The notes: generated from the sequence alone by a model not told the origin. Positions 23,936-32,234 are shown, counted from the first letter of the stretch. The stretch: 64,000 nt of DNA from Planomicrobium soli (GCF_003014655.1 NZ_PYAT01000001.1:372001-436000), one strand, 5' to 3'. Numbers and translations: made by a program.

Positions 23936-24133
23936 TCACGCTGCCACCTCCATCGCCAAATGGCGATACAAGATGTCCAGTGCGTTCTTTCTAACGGGAT
24001 GCAACTCAGCTAACTTAGATTCAAATTGTTGCTCTAAGCCTTTGTCCTGTTCGCCTGTAGCTTCCCAGCTTCCAGCTATTAGAATGAGTTGATTTAATAT
24101 ATACTGGCGTCTTTTGATTGGATCGTTGCTCAC
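23936..24133 (-). CDS. Small helical protein next to the helicase loader, unrecognised
   Basis: 65 residues (DPIKRRQYILNQLILIAGSWE, then KNALDILYRHLAMEVAA), helical. Directly downstream of the DnaC-like gene, a place where phages often carry small replication or regulatory proteins. Confidence 0.55.
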   Translation of the reverse strand: MSNDPIKRRQYILNQLILIAGSWEATGEQDKGLEQQFESKLAELHPVRKNALDILYRHLAMEVAA

Positions 24134-24144
24134 ATTACTTCCTC

Positions 24145-24933
24145 CTAAAATTCAATATTTTTGATTCGCTTATCAGAAGTTTCTTCGAATTTGATTAAGT
24201 ACGTATCCTTCATCAACCGACTGACCAATTTAGCATCGTACATCTTCACCAGTTCGCCTTTAGAAAGATTGCTGGTAATGATGGTCGGTTTATTCTGTCG
24301 CGCATTTGCAATAGCGTAGAGAACCCGTAGCGTAAAATCTGATGCTTGCTTGCCTGTTCCTGTTGCTCCTGTCTCTGCACCTAAGTCATCTAAGACCAAG
24401 TGATCGGCCACTGATAACAGGTCGACGAAATAGTTTTCGGTGTATATGCTTTCTCGATTGTCGAAGGTGCCACGGATTTTGCGAAGCATTTCATCCACGC
24501 TGATAAATAAGCAGCACTTGTCTTTCTCGCCCGTCTCATTCAGGTTCCGCAGAATGCTCATGGCCAAAGGACTTTTCCCGACTCCAGGCATGCCCGTAAG
24601 CCATGTATTGAACACTTCTCCGCCTTTGTATCGCTGGTAAGCTTTAACGGCTTTTTCATTGTTGGCAATCTCTTCATGTTGTTTTGCTTCGTAGTTTCCA
24701 AAGGATGCACTGTATAAGTTTTCGTCCGTTAGTATGCTCTGCTTGGAAAAAGCGAGATATGCTTTACTGGCGTGTGCTTGGCGAATCTTTTCGCTTTGTT
24801 GCTGTGAAAGAAGTTCAGTATTTCGTTCACGTTCGCAAAGGGGACAAATTTCTTCTTCCTCGTATTTAATCAACTTCACCAATTTCCCGTTGTGCAGATC
24901 GCAAACACTAGAAGTCAATTCCAGAGGTGTCAT
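24145..24933 (-). CDS. DnaC-like helicase loader ATPase
   Basis: 262 residues. An N-terminal zinc-knuckle-like segment (SSVCDLHNGK ... CPLCERE at about 32-38), then the AAA+ core: Walker A GMPGVGKSPLA near 117, Walker B LVLDDLGAE, and sensor-1 TIITSNLS. Loads the host replicative helicase at the phage origin. Overlaps the upstream DnaD-like gene by 26 bases. Confidence 0.85.
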   Translation of the reverse strand: MTPLELTSSVCDLHNGKLVKLIKYEEEEICPLCERERNTELLSQQQSEKIRQAHASKAYLAFSKQSILTDENLYSASFGNYEAKQHEEIANNEKAVKAYQRYKGGEVFNTWLTGMPGVGKSPLAMSILRNLNETGEKDKCCLFISVDEMLRKIRGTFDNRESIYTENYFVDLLSVADHLVLDDLGAETGATGTGKQASDFTLRVLYAIANARQNKPTIITSNLSKGELVKMYDAKLVSRLMKDTYLIKFEETSDKRIKNIEF

Positions 24934-25732
24934 TTGATTTTTTAGGATGCTGCTGATGGCTTCCAGGACGATTCGCTCCTTTCGGTTTTTGGTTTAGGTA
25001 AGATTCGAAGTTAGTGCCAAATAATGTAGTAGGTCTTAGATACATGGCCATCTTTTCATCGATAATCCATTCTGCTGTTTTGGTATCAACGACTCGTTTA
25101 AAGTCTTCTAAACGGAATCCTTCTTTCCAACGAGCTTTTATCAAGTCTTTGGTTTTTTGAGTTTGATGACGATAATTTGTAGAAGCCACATCGTTGAGAT
25201 AGTTTACTATCTCGACAAAAGGGACATTCTCTTTCTCTTTATCTCTTTCTTTATCTTCTTCTAGTTCTAATTCTTCTTCTATGTCCGTTACTTTTGCGTT
25301 ATCGTGTAACGTTTCGGTAACGTTACCTATTGGAAGCTTTTTTCGTTCTCTATGTTTTTCCACCCGAAGTCTTGTCTGCTCACGTATTTTGTCTAATCCT
25401 TCAATGCTCTGGTGCTTGTCCCAATTGATAATACTGATGAAGTGGTTGTCATCGATATCAATCATTCCAAACTGTTGGAATACTTCTAGAGCCATCCGAA
25501 CCGTTCCAAGAGGTCGATTAAAGATGGTGGCTAGCATTTCATCCGTATAAGGAATTGTTTCACTTAAATAAATGTAGCCATTTGCATTGGCTCTCCCTGC
25601 TTGAGAAAGTAATTTCACCCACACGATCAAGATGGTATCTGCTTCTGGCATGCTCTCAATCAACCGTATTTTTTCATCCTCAAACATTTGCGTACTTAGC
25701 TTTATCCATTTGACCCCACTCATTTTATTCAC
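24908..25732 (-). CDS. Phage replisome organiser (DnaD-like)
   Basis: 274 residues. N-terminal winged-helix part (VKWIKLSTQMFEDEKIRLIESMP, LSETIPYTDEMLATIFNRPLGTVRMALEVFQQFGMI) is the phage replisome organiser N-terminal family. A charged linker (about 148-170, EEELELEEDKERDKEKE) leads to the DnaD-type C-terminus (IVNYLNDVASTNYRHQTQKTKDLIKARWKEGF). Binds the phage origin and recruits the loader encoded next. The origin may lie within this gene. Confidence 0.85.
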   Translation of the reverse strand: MNKMSGVKWIKLSTQMFEDEKIRLIESMPEADTILIVWVKLLSQAGRANANGYIYLSETIPYTDEMLATIFNRPLGTVRMALEVFQQFGMIDIDDNHFISIINWDKHQSIEGLDKIREQTRLRVEKHRERKKLPIGNVTETLHDNAKVTDIEEELELEEDKERDKEKENVPFVEIVNYLNDVASTNYRHQTQKTKDLIKARWKEGFRLEDFKRVVDTKTAEWIIDEKMAMYLRPTTLFGTNFESYLNQKPKGANRPGSHQQHPKKSNDTSGIDF

Positions 25733-25787
25733 TCCTCAAAATGTTGCTAGAAAAAGAAGGGAATCCCTCAATCCCCTCATTCAGTTC

Positions 25788-26651
25788 TTAAATCAATGTT
25801 GATTGTTCGTGAATGCTTGGTTTTTTATCCTTTGTTTCTGCTGCCGGTTCTTCTACTTGTTCTAGCTGATCATCTAGTACGGTGTAATCTGTAACATCGA
25901 TAACGTTACTCATATCTTCGTTCAATTCCGTTTTGATGGTTGAATCAGCTTCTACTGTCTTCTGAAGCTCAATAGATTTCGGAGCATATTTCAGAACTTC
26001 TTTTAATACCGTTTTCTTAGCCATCGCGTCGTAATTTGTTTTCCACGGGCTTGTCCAGCCTTTCTGAACAGCCTGAGAGAACTTCTGTGCATGATTTTCG
26101 ATACGCTCTCTCGTCCAGTAAACAAAGTCATATCCGCCGTTTTGAAGGTGATAAACTGCATAGTAGCCAACAGGTTCTCCTTCAGGCATAGCCGCCGGTT
26201 TATGAATTAAATCTTTTGTCAGGCCATAACTGAATTCGAACTCGTCATTCGAGTAAACTTCATGCGCATAAATCGCTTTGTATTGCCCACTACGGACCGC
26301 TAAATCAATGAGCCCCTTATACCCTAGTTGGAACTGAACTTGCTTGCCATAAGGAATCAGATATGCCTGTCCAAGCCCTGTATTTGGTTCTACACCTAGT
26401 TGAGCAGACTGCATGATGGCCGCTAAGAAGGAAGTTTGATCGCACTCCAGTAGCTTCGGAGTCGTACGAACTGCTGTAAGCGCGATTCGAGCAATGCGAT
26501 CAGCGTCCAAGTGCTTTGGTAAAGCCCGCTGAATTTCTGGACCCATTCTTTTTAATAGAGCATTTAGAGATTGCTCTGGAGTAACGGCTTTTTTCGGCGC
26601 CGCGCTGGTGCGTTGTGCCAATTGGTTTTTAACTGCTCCGTTTGTTGCCAT
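25788..26651 (-). CDS. recT: RecT-family single-strand annealing protein
   Basis: 287 residues. RecT core motifs: LLKRMGPEIQRALPKHLDADRIARIALTAVRTTPKLLECDQTSFLAAIMQSAQLGVEPNTGLGQAYLIPYG (about 28-103), GYKGLIDLAVRSGQYKAIYAHEVY and PWKTNYDAMAKKTVLKEVLKYAPKS. Works with the exonuclease encoded just upstream in phage homologous recombination. The acidic C-terminus is variable, as usual. Confidence 0.95.
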   Translation of the reverse strand: MATNGAVKNQLAQRTSAAPKKAVTPEQSLNALLKRMGPEIQRALPKHLDADRIARIALTAVRTTPKLLECDQTSFLAAIMQSAQLGVEPNTGLGQAYLIPYGKQVQFQLGYKGLIDLAVRSGQYKAIYAHEVYSNDEFEFSYGLTKDLIHKPAAMPEGEPVGYYAVYHLQNGGYDFVYWTRERIENHAQKFSQAVQKGWTSPWKTNYDAMAKKTVLKEVLKYAPKSIELQKTVEADSTIKTELNEDMSNVIDVTDYTVLDDQLEQVEEPAAETKDKKPSIHEQSTLI

Positions 26652-26664
26652 GATTAAGTTCCTC

Positions 26665-27600
26665 CTATTTCACAGTGAACCGACGTGCGGTTGATGTGTT
26701 TGTGTATTTTTTGTATAAATCCGGTTGTTCAGCCTTCAAGCGCTTGGAGTCAATTCGATTGGTTTCGTAGTTTTTCCAAGACACAACGCGAGTAGGTGTG
26801 ATGCCTTTTTCGTTTTCCCCCATAAGTGCCTTAATGCGGTTTTCATATTCTTTCTTTTGGCTTTCAAAACTTTTGATGTCTTCTGCTAACTGGTCCATCG
26901 CTTCAAGCATTTTTTCGACATCACCAGGCAAGTTAATTTCACTGGTCGGTTCAGCTTGAGGATACAGAGCTTTCAATAATTCACTGGAAGCATCCGTACC
27001 GTCGAACAGCGGCGGCATTTCAGCTAAAACATGGTTTTCCCAGAAGTCCTTTTCAATGCCGATCAAGTACTCAATTAGCTCATCATCCCGTTCAATCCGT
27101 TTGTGAATGAATTTATTACCGCCAATTAATACAGCGATGTGCCAAGCCTTATATCCAGTGACGGCCATGTAGTGCTGGCATTGAAGCAAGTACGCTGCAG
27201 GGATTTCTTCATCTTCCCAATCGCCTTTTAAGTATTCGGAAGCTGTCTTACATTCCAACCCTTCTTTCTTACCAACTATCAGCCGGTCAACGTTTGCTAA
27301 CATAAACGAATGCTCTGGATGCTGTAAGATTGCATTTCTTTTTCGGACTCTCATCCCAGTTCGGAGGCTGAATTCCTGCGCCACCACATCTTCCATCACA
27401 TTGCCCCAGTATGCCGCTTCACCAACATTGTCTTCTTCCGGTGACTGTCCAGTTTTTTCAAGGTAAACACCAATTGGTGACTTCCATTTATTTAATCCGG
27501 CAATAGCTGATATATCACTGCCACCAAGACCTTTTCTACGCTGTTCAAGCCACTCTTCACGGCTCATTTCTTGTGTCGAGACTAATGATTCGGCTCGCAT
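26665..27600 (-). CDS. YqaJ-type viral recombinase/exonuclease
   Basis: 311 residues. MSREEWLEQRRKGLGGSDISAIAGLNKW at the N-terminus, the metal-site block MLANVDRLIVGKKEGLECKTAS (D-x-E-x-K) and QCQHYMAVTGYKAWHIAVLIGG are YqaJ/lambda-Exo family signatures. A 5'-3' exonuclease that supplies single strands to RecT. Same order as in the B. subtilis skin element. Confidence 0.9.
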   Translation of the reverse strand: MRAESLVSTQEMSREEWLEQRRKGLGGSDISAIAGLNKWKSPIGVYLEKTGQSPEEDNVGEAAYWGNVMEDVVAQEFSLRTGMRVRKRNAILQHPEHSFMLANVDRLIVGKKEGLECKTASEYLKGDWEDEEIPAAYLLQCQHYMAVTGYKAWHIAVLIGGNKFIHKRIERDDELIEYLIGIEKDFWENHVLAEMPPLFDGTDASSELLKALYPQAEPTSEINLPGDVEKMLEAMDQLAEDIKSFESQKKEYENRIKALMGENEKGITPTRVVSWKNYETNRIDSKRLKAEQPDLYKKYTNTSTARRFTVK

Positions 27601-27702
27601 TGATTCCCTCCATTCCGCATGTTATAATATGCGTATATTTTCAAGTTTTTCCTTACACGGGAAACGGTGGGTCAGCTGGTTGCACAGCTGGCTTTATTTT
27701 TT
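27600..27702 (+). ncRNA. Candidate small + strand RNA (promoter plus terminator), unit A
   Basis: On the + strand, against the early genes: TTGATT (27600-27605), 17 bases, TATAAT (27623-27628), then a hairpin built on CAGCTG...CAGCTG at about 27669-27692 followed by TTATTTTTTT. A transcript of about 65-75 nt is predicted. No coding frame of note. Inferred only from signals. Confidence 0.35.
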
Positions 27703-27942
27703 TGCCTTGAAAAACTCCCCACCGACCACTTCAAGCAAATAATCTTCAATGTTTTCTTCGAGCACGATCCGGCCCTGCTTATCTTCGAACCAGGTATCGC
27801 CTGACTGAATTTCACTTCCGAACATGTCTTCAATCGGGTGATCAATTTCTGGTTCAAATACGACCGGTTCTGAGCCGGCAAAGCTGATATCTTGAAACGG
27901 GTAACCTGTTCTCATCGCACGTTCAATGTCTGGATGTTGCAT
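27694..27942 (-). CDS. YqaI-like small phage protein
   Basis: 82 residues (MQHPDIERAMRTGYPFQ, FEPEIDHPIEDMFGSEIQSGDTWFEDKQGRIVLEENIEDYL). Beta-rich acidic protein just upstream of the YqaJ gene, as yqaI is in the skin element; the family link is by position and general resemblance. The end of unit A's terminator lies in its 3' end. Confidence 0.5.
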   Translation of the reverse strand: MQHPDIERAMRTGYPFQDISFAGSEPVVFEPEIDHPIEDMFGSEIQSGDTWFEDKQGRIVLEENIEDYLLEVVGGEFFKAKK

Positions 27943-27963
27943 GGTGCATCCTCCTTTCTAATT

Positions 27964-28059
27964 TCATTTGATAACGCCTGATGCTACAGCCAAGCGTGCA
28001 CGCAAAACTTTTTCACGTAACCATGCCTGCTTGTGGATCGCTTGCAGTTTTCTTTTCAT
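27964..28059 (-). CDS. Candidate tiny basic protein
   Basis: 31 residues (MKRKLQAIHKQAWLREKVLRARLAVASGVIK), a single basic amphipathic helix; AAGGTGA upstream of the ATG. Unrecognised; moderate support. Confidence 0.4.
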   Translation of the reverse strand: MKRKLQAIHKQAWLREKVLRARLAVASGVIK

Positions 28060-28098
28060 CAATACCGGTTCACCTTCTTTCTGATGGATTGAATCCCA

Positions 28099-28152
28099 TC
28101 AATAAGCCCGGGAGAAAAAGCAGGAGGGAAGTGGAATTCCCGGACTTATTGA
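28099..28152. repeat. Long imperfect inverted repeat
   Basis: TCAATAAGCCCGGGA (28099-28113) pairs with TTCCCGGACTTATTGA (28137-28152), giving a stem of about 15 bp around a 23-base purine-rich loop with AGGAGGGA. It has no T-run on either strand. It lies in the gene-free gap 28060-28215, just before the + strand promoter of unit B. Confidence 0.6.
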
Positions 28153-28231
28153 CGAGAGCCAAAGCTCGCGTCTATAATAGAGATAGATTATTTTTCGAAT
28201 CGCCAGCTGACCCCATCAGTTGGCTTTTTTG
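28149..28231 (+). ncRNA. Candidate small + strand RNA (promoter plus terminator), unit B
   Basis: TTGACG (28149-28154), 18 bases, TATAAT (28173-28178), then GCCAGCTGA...TCAGTTGGC followed by six T (28202-28230). The predicted transcript is only about 45 nt. The hairpin shares the CAGCTG/CCAACTG core with unit A. It is antisense to the end of the 28216 ORF. Confidence 0.35.
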
Positions 28232-28338
28232 TTGCCATTTTTTAAACTGCCCCATTGAACCCCAACCCCAAAACCAATTACAAGTGCCATGACTATTAGT
28301 ATGTAGATATGTAAGAACTCGCCGTTTTCGATAATCAT
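28216..28338 (-). CDS. Tiny membrane protein
   Basis: 40 residues with one transmembrane helix (HIYILIVMALVIGFGVGVQW). Its ATG overlaps the XRE gene stop (ATGA), and the end of the XRE gene supplies AAAGGGTGG as binding site. Unrecognised. Confidence 0.5.
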   Translation of the reverse strand: MIIENGEFLHIYILIVMALVIGFGVGVQWGSLKNGNKKAN

Positions 28339-28847
28339 GAAAGCCACCCTTTCGCTCTTAATGATTGGTAATGCGTGCCCCATGTTTCGGTGTAGCTAAT
28401 GTTCATGTTTTCGCAAAGAACAACTACCAGGTGCTCCAGTGCTGTGATGGCTTCTACTGATTCCTGCAGCAGCCTATCAATTTCTTGGCGCTCCCAATGA
28501 GAGATACTTTTAAGTGACCGAGCAAAGTTGAAGTTGCGCAAGGCTACAATGACTTCTTCCATTTCTTCAATAGTCTTCTCTTTTACGCTGGCATGGTGCA
28601 GATCAACGTCCGGCCCATCCAACCAAACCGGCCCAGTTTTCGTATATTCATGCCGTAGTGCAAAAGCGAATCGTGCGTTTTCACTGGTTTGCATTAACTT
28701 CTGTGAAACATCAGGTGGTATAGTTCGTGTTCCGTTTTCAATTTTCGAAACAAGCTCACGAGAAACGTTCAGTTCCAGCGCCATTTGCTGTTGCGTTTGA
28801 TTCCCCCTTACTTCTCTTAATGCTGACTTCAAACTCGATTTCTCCAT
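28335..28847 (-). CDS. XRE-family regulator
   Basis: 170 residues. N-terminal helix-turn-helix at about 8-60 (LREVRGNQTQQQMALELNVSRELVSKIENGTRTIPPDV). The C-terminal 100 residues are helical (IEEMEEVIVALRNFNFARSLKSISHWERQEIDRLLQE) with no known domain. Possibly a second-level regulator of the early operon. Confidence 0.75.
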   Translation of the reverse strand: MEKSSLKSALREVRGNQTQQQMALELNVSRELVSKIENGTRTIPPDVSQKLMQTSENARFAFALRHEYTKTGPVWLDGPDVDLHHASVKEKTIEEMEEVIVALRNFNFARSLKSISHWERQEIDRLLQESVEAITALEHLVVVLCENMNISYTETWGTHYQSLRAKGWLS

Positions 28848-28932
28848 TTTTCCTCATCCTTTCAGTTGTTGTACCATTTCATTTCCAAGTTCACTTTGCG
28901 TGTACCAAAAATCTTGAGTATTTGTTTTATAC

Positions 28933-29247
28933 TTAACTTACAGAGCGAATTGATTTGCGATTCTGATCTAACCACTTAGCGTTGAAACGAATCCATTTGA
29001 ATAATTCATCTGTATAGATTTTCACTCCGAACTCTCGACAAACCGGAAAGTCTTTTCGGCCCATCAGTTCACACATCTTGGTTTCACTGATCCTCAGCAA
29101 TTCCTTCGTTTCTTCCCTGGTTAGAAAGTGAGGCAAATCCCTCCTTGGCTCAATTCTTTCTGCCACCTTCGCCACTTCCTCGCTAATGATGTTTCGCAAA
29201 TCCTCAGCGGTCATTGTTATTAAAATTGTTTGTTCCATCTTCATCAC
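28933..29247 (-). CDS. Excisionase-like helix-turn-helix protein
   Basis: 104 residues; the C-terminal part PHFLTREETKELLRISETKMCELMGRKDFPVCREFGVKIYTDELFKWI is a MerR/excisionase-type winged helix. The N-terminus is a short helical stretch (LITMTAEDLRNIISEEVAKV). May act as directionality factor or as a regulator. Confidence 0.7.
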   Translation of the reverse strand: MMKMEQTILITMTAEDLRNIISEEVAKVAERIEPRRDLPHFLTREETKELLRISETKMCELMGRKDFPVCREFGVKIYTDELFKWIRFNAKWLDQNRKSIRSVS

Positions 29248-29308
29248 TCCTCCTGGGCGTCCCTCGCGCCCTTTTCTTTTTTATTTGGCTTTATGGTCGA
29301 ACACTTGA

Positions 29309-29767
29309 TTATTTCATGAATACAAGCCAGTGTGTTTTGCTTCGTTTGTTTCCAATTAACGGTTTCGCATCAATAGCCTTTAACACTTGGCCAAGCTTGA
29401 TTTGTTCTTCATTCCATTTGAAAATTAGCGTTCCATTCGTTTTGAGAACTCGCATACATTCGTTGAACCCTTTTGAAATATCATCCTGCCAGTTATCCTG
29501 ATCTAGCTTGCCGTACTTCTTGGCCAACCATGATTCATCCCCGGCTTTCAGTAAATACGGCGGATCGAATACCACCATGTAAAAGCTGTCATCCTCGAAA
29601 GGCATATTTCGAAAATCTGCAATAATGTCAGGCTTAACCTCTAAAGTCCGACCGTCACACAAGGTATCGCTTAGTTCTCTTTTATCCATGTAAATTGCAT
29701 CTTCGTGCTGCTTATCAAACCAAAACATCCGACTTCCGCAGCAAGCATCTAAAACACGTTCCATCAA
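29309..29767 (-). CDS. Orphan SAM-dependent DNA methyltransferase (DPPY type)
   Basis: 152 residues, compact. SAM-binding motif I near residues 6-12 (VLDACCGSRMF) and the catalytic DPPY at 68-71, followed by FNECMRVLKTNGTLIFKWNEEQ. DPPY marks an amino-methyltransferase acting on adenine N6 or cytosine N4. No restriction gene is nearby, so it probably protects phage DNA or controls expression. A common gene in Firmicutes phages. Confidence 0.8.
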   Translation of the reverse strand: MMERVLDACCGSRMFWFDKQHEDAIYMDKRELSDTLCDGRTLEVKPDIIADFRNMPFEDDSFYMVVFDPPYLLKAGDESWLAKKYGKLDQDNWQDDISKGFNECMRVLKTNGTLIFKWNEEQIKLGQVLKAIDAKPLIGNKRSKTHWLVFMK

Positions 29768-29790
29768 TTTTCCTCCCTTGCCGTTTCGTT

Positions 29791-30567
29791 CTACTGTGCT
29801 AGAAGCGCTGCATCTGACAAGAACTTATTGATGAAGTACACCTGGCCCTTACCAGTTACCTTCGTCGTTCTTGTAATGCGTACAGTGCCATCCGGATTAT
29901 TAATAGTCCGTTCCTTCACTTCAAACCATCCACGCTCCATCGCGTACTGAGTTGGTTCGTTGTAATGTGTGCCCTTCTTTCCGAGGTAGCCATTGTCTCG
30001 TAACCACTTGAACATTCGGTTCTGCCCAACATGGATGCCGTTCTGCACCAGCAACTTTGCCAACTGACCTACTAAGATAGAACTTTCACTTGTGGCGACT
30101 GCATCAGCAAAGAGTACTTTTGGTTTTTGCTGATGAATTGTTAATTCTGCTTGTTGTAGCTTCAGTCGCTCTTCTTTTAATTGAGTAGCAATTTGAATGA
30201 TTGTGTCTGGATCTGTCAGAACCTTTTCAATGGTATCGGGTGTCATGTAGGTGCCATGTTTACGGATGGCCGGCAGTACCTCATGAGTGATCCATCGTTT
30301 GAATTGTTTTGCTTCTGGTTTACGGCTACCAAGAATTAAACTATATAGACCTGATTCGTTAACCGCTTGCATGCTTTGTTGTCCTTTAATGGTGTCAGTT
30401 GAAATGACATCCTTCTCATCTTCATCTAATCTGGATAATGCTTGACGACTGTTACCAATTTCTAAAATGTTGCAAACATCTTTTGCTACAAAGAAAATAT
30501 CTTGACCACTTCTGACCGTTCGAACTTCATTTCCTTGATAATTGAAAATATTTTGCAGTTCATTCAT
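29791..30567 (-). CDS. Phage antirepressor (BRO-N plus KilA-C-like)
   Basis: 258 residues from the ATG at 30567 (AAAGGGG upstream); an in-frame ATG at 30645 also exists. N-terminal BRO domain about 1-110 (VRTVRSGQDIFFVAKDVCNILEIGNSRQALSRLDEDEKDVIS, ESGLYSLILGSRKPEAKQFKRWITHEVLPAIRKHGTYM). C-terminal KilA-C/ANT domain (LLVQNGIHVGQNRMFKWLRDNGYLGKKGTHYNEPTQYAMERGWFEVKE). Probably antagonises the CI-like repressor during induction. Confidence 0.9.
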   Translation of the reverse strand: MNELQNIFNYQGNEVRTVRSGQDIFFVAKDVCNILEIGNSRQALSRLDEDEKDVISTDTIKGQQSMQAVNESGLYSLILGSRKPEAKQFKRWITHEVLPAIRKHGTYMTPDTIEKVLTDPDTIIQIATQLKEERLKLQQAELTIHQQKPKVLFADAVATSESSILVGQLAKLLVQNGIHVGQNRMFKWLRDNGYLGKKGTHYNEPTQYAMERGWFEVKERTINNPDGTVRITRTTKVTGKGQVYFINKFLSDAALLAQ

Positions 30568-30655
30568 ATTGTTGACCCCTTTCTTTTCAAAATTTTTCCT
30601 AGCAAGGGTGTAGGTCGCTCTTAGTTGAGCGATCCTTTCGTTCATCCCCCTTTCC

Positions 30656-30883
30656 TTAGACCACCAATTGCCTTTGCTCCATTTCGTCGCATTCATCAGC
30701 AAAAAATTTTGCATTTGGTTCTACTTTTAATACTTTGGCAATAGAAATCATTTGTTCAAGATTTGGTTCTGACCTTCCTCTTTCAATGTGAGAGTAGTTT
30801 GCTCTCGATAATCCAGCGCTTTCAGCGACTTCCTGTTGCGATAGATTTAGTGTTAGTCGTCGATTTCGCATCATGTTTCTCAT
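30656..30883 (-). CDS. Cro-like XRE regulator
   Basis: 75 residues, a single helix-turn-helix (RRLTLNLSQQEVAESAGLSRANYSHIERGRSEPNLEQMISIAKVL). First gene of the leftward early operon, divergent from the CI-like gene, and downstream of the strong TTGACT-TATTAT promoter with AAAGGAGG upstream. Confidence 0.85.
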   Translation of the reverse strand: MRNMMRNRRLTLNLSQQEVAESAGLSRANYSHIERGRSEPNLEQMISIAKVLKVEPNAKFFADECDEMEQRQLVV

Positions 30884-30904
30884 TGCTTAAACACCTCCTT
30901 TGCG

Positions 30905-31034
30905 ACAATATGTATCTTTCTTGTTTTTATAATACGATACATAATGGAGCAAGTCAACACAAAAAGCGACTTTTTGTATCATTTATTTTTTTGATACATT
31001 TTGTATAGTACTATTAAAGAAAATGATACAGAAT
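30905..31034. promoter_or_regulatory. Divergent lysogeny switch: promoters and repeated operator half-sites
   Basis: Leftward promoter TTGACT (30952-30957), 17 bases, TATTAT (30929-30934). Rightward candidate TTGATA (30991-30996) with TATTAA near 31012. Half-sites TGTATC/GATACA occur at 30911, 30936, 30975, 30993 and 31025, plus TGTATA at 31002, covering both promoters. Spacing and symmetry fit CI/Cro operators. Confidence 0.75.
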
Positions 31035-31047
31035 GGCGGTGTATTAG

Positions 31048-31455
31048 ATGAGTATTGGAAGTAGAATTGCCAAGTTACGGAAGAATCGAAGACCTTCTCT
31101 AACTCAAGAGGAATTTGCTCATGAAATAGGAATTTCTCGCGCTGCCCTCTCTCACTATGAAAAAGATCGTAGAGAGCCAGATTATGAAACCCTTCAAAAA
31201 ATAGCTAATTATTTCTCGGTTACAACCGATTACCTCTTAGGAAGAGAACAATCTGAAGATAGTAATACTATATTTAACCAGGGGATTGATTCTTCGACTT
31301 TGACAGAACAGCAGCAAGCTATTTTGGAATGGGCTCTGACTAAAGAGAACTTATCTTTTAGCAATAAGAAAGAGGATATTATAGAAATGCTTGATCGCTT
31401 CGTGGCTTTTTATGAATTCGAGCAAGCCCAAAAGAACAAGAATAAAGATAAATAA
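31048..31455 (+). CDS. CI-like prophage repressor
   Basis: 135 residues: XRE helix-turn-helix ([61 protein letters not shown]) followed by a short helical C-terminus. There is no LexA-like autoproteolysis domain; instead the ImmA-type protease at 32284 probably cuts it upon induction, as in ICEBs1 and related phages. Confidence 0.85.
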   Translation: MSIGSRIAKLRKNRRPSLTQEEFAHEIGISRAALSHYEKDRREPDYETLQKIANYFSVTTDYLLGREQSEDSNTIFNQGIDSSTLTEQQQAILEWALTKENLSFSNKKEDIIEMLDRFVAFYEFEQAQKNKNKDK

Positions 31456-31545
31456 GTAGTAGAGTTTAAAATACCCCTTATTTTTTTCATTTTTTATTGT
31501 TAATATATAGAAGAAAGATAATCTAATATACGGGGGCAGATTTAT

Positions 31546-32205
31546 TTGAAAAAAGTAATCTTTACTACTATTGTTGGCGCTTCTTTGTTGCTGGGAGCAT
31601 GTGGATCGGACACTACCAAAGTCAATGAGAACTCAGAGAATACAGCAGCCACAACAGAAACTGAAGCTAAAGAAACTGAAGAAGTAGCTGCAGAAGAAAC
31701 TGAAGCTGAAGAAGTTGTATCTGAAGATGTACAAGAAGATGACACTGTTAAAGCCACAAATGTTTATACAGATAAAGATTTAGGGATTACAGGCGAAGTT
31801 GGACCATTGAAATATGAAATCTCTGGTATCCAGTTGAAAATTATCGAGCCTAAAGACCAAGCTACAGCTGACTTGTTCGAAGTTGAGATTGGCGATGAAA
31901 TTCATGCGTTTACAATCCAAATGGCAGGGGAAAATACTACAGAAGATGACGTAAGCTTCTTTTTAAACCAAGCTATTGCTGTTACGAATACAAAAGAACA
32001 ACTTGATCCAGATATGATTTTGAGCGAATATATTGATGGTGAGTTTTTAGGACAAGTACGACATGAAGGTCATAACGTCTACGTATTAAAAAATTCTAAA
32101 GTCGATGAGTTAAAAACAATTGAATTACGCATTCAAGCACCATACGACAAAGATTTCAATACAATTGGCGATGAGATTTCAGAGAAAATTGAAGTGAACA
32201 AATAA
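31546..32205 (+). CDS. Prophage lipoprotein, candidate superinfection-exclusion factor
   Basis: 219 residues, TTG start with GGGGGCAG upstream. Lipoprotein signal peptide with lipobox LLGAC (Cys19), then an acidic Thr/Glu-rich linker (about 25-70) that would span the cell wall, then a folded domain (LGITGEVGPLKYEISGIQLKIIEPKD...). It lies inside the lysogeny module between the repressor and the protease, the place where lipoproteins such as Ltp block DNA entry of related phages. Role inferred from place and topology. Confidence 0.65.
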   Translation: MKKVIFTTIVGASLLLGACGSDTTKVNENSENTAATTETEAKETEEVAAEETEAEEVVSEDVQEDDTVKATNVYTDKDLGITGEVGPLKYEISGIQLKIIEPKDQATADLFEVEIGDEIHAFTIQMAGENTTEDDVSFFLNQAIAVTNTKEQLDPDMILSEYIDGEFLGQVRHEGHNVYVLKNSKVDELKTIELRIQAPYDKDFNTIGDEISEKIEVNK

Positions 32206-32210
32206 GACTT

Positions 32211-32234
32211 CCCCCTTTCGAGGGGTTTTCTTTT
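32211..32234 (+). terminator. Terminator after the lipoprotein gene
   Basis: CCCCT-TTCG-AGGGG hairpin followed by TTTTCTTTT on the + strand, 5 bases after the lipoprotein stop. Makes the lipoprotein gene a separate unit from the protease gene. Confidence 0.75.
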
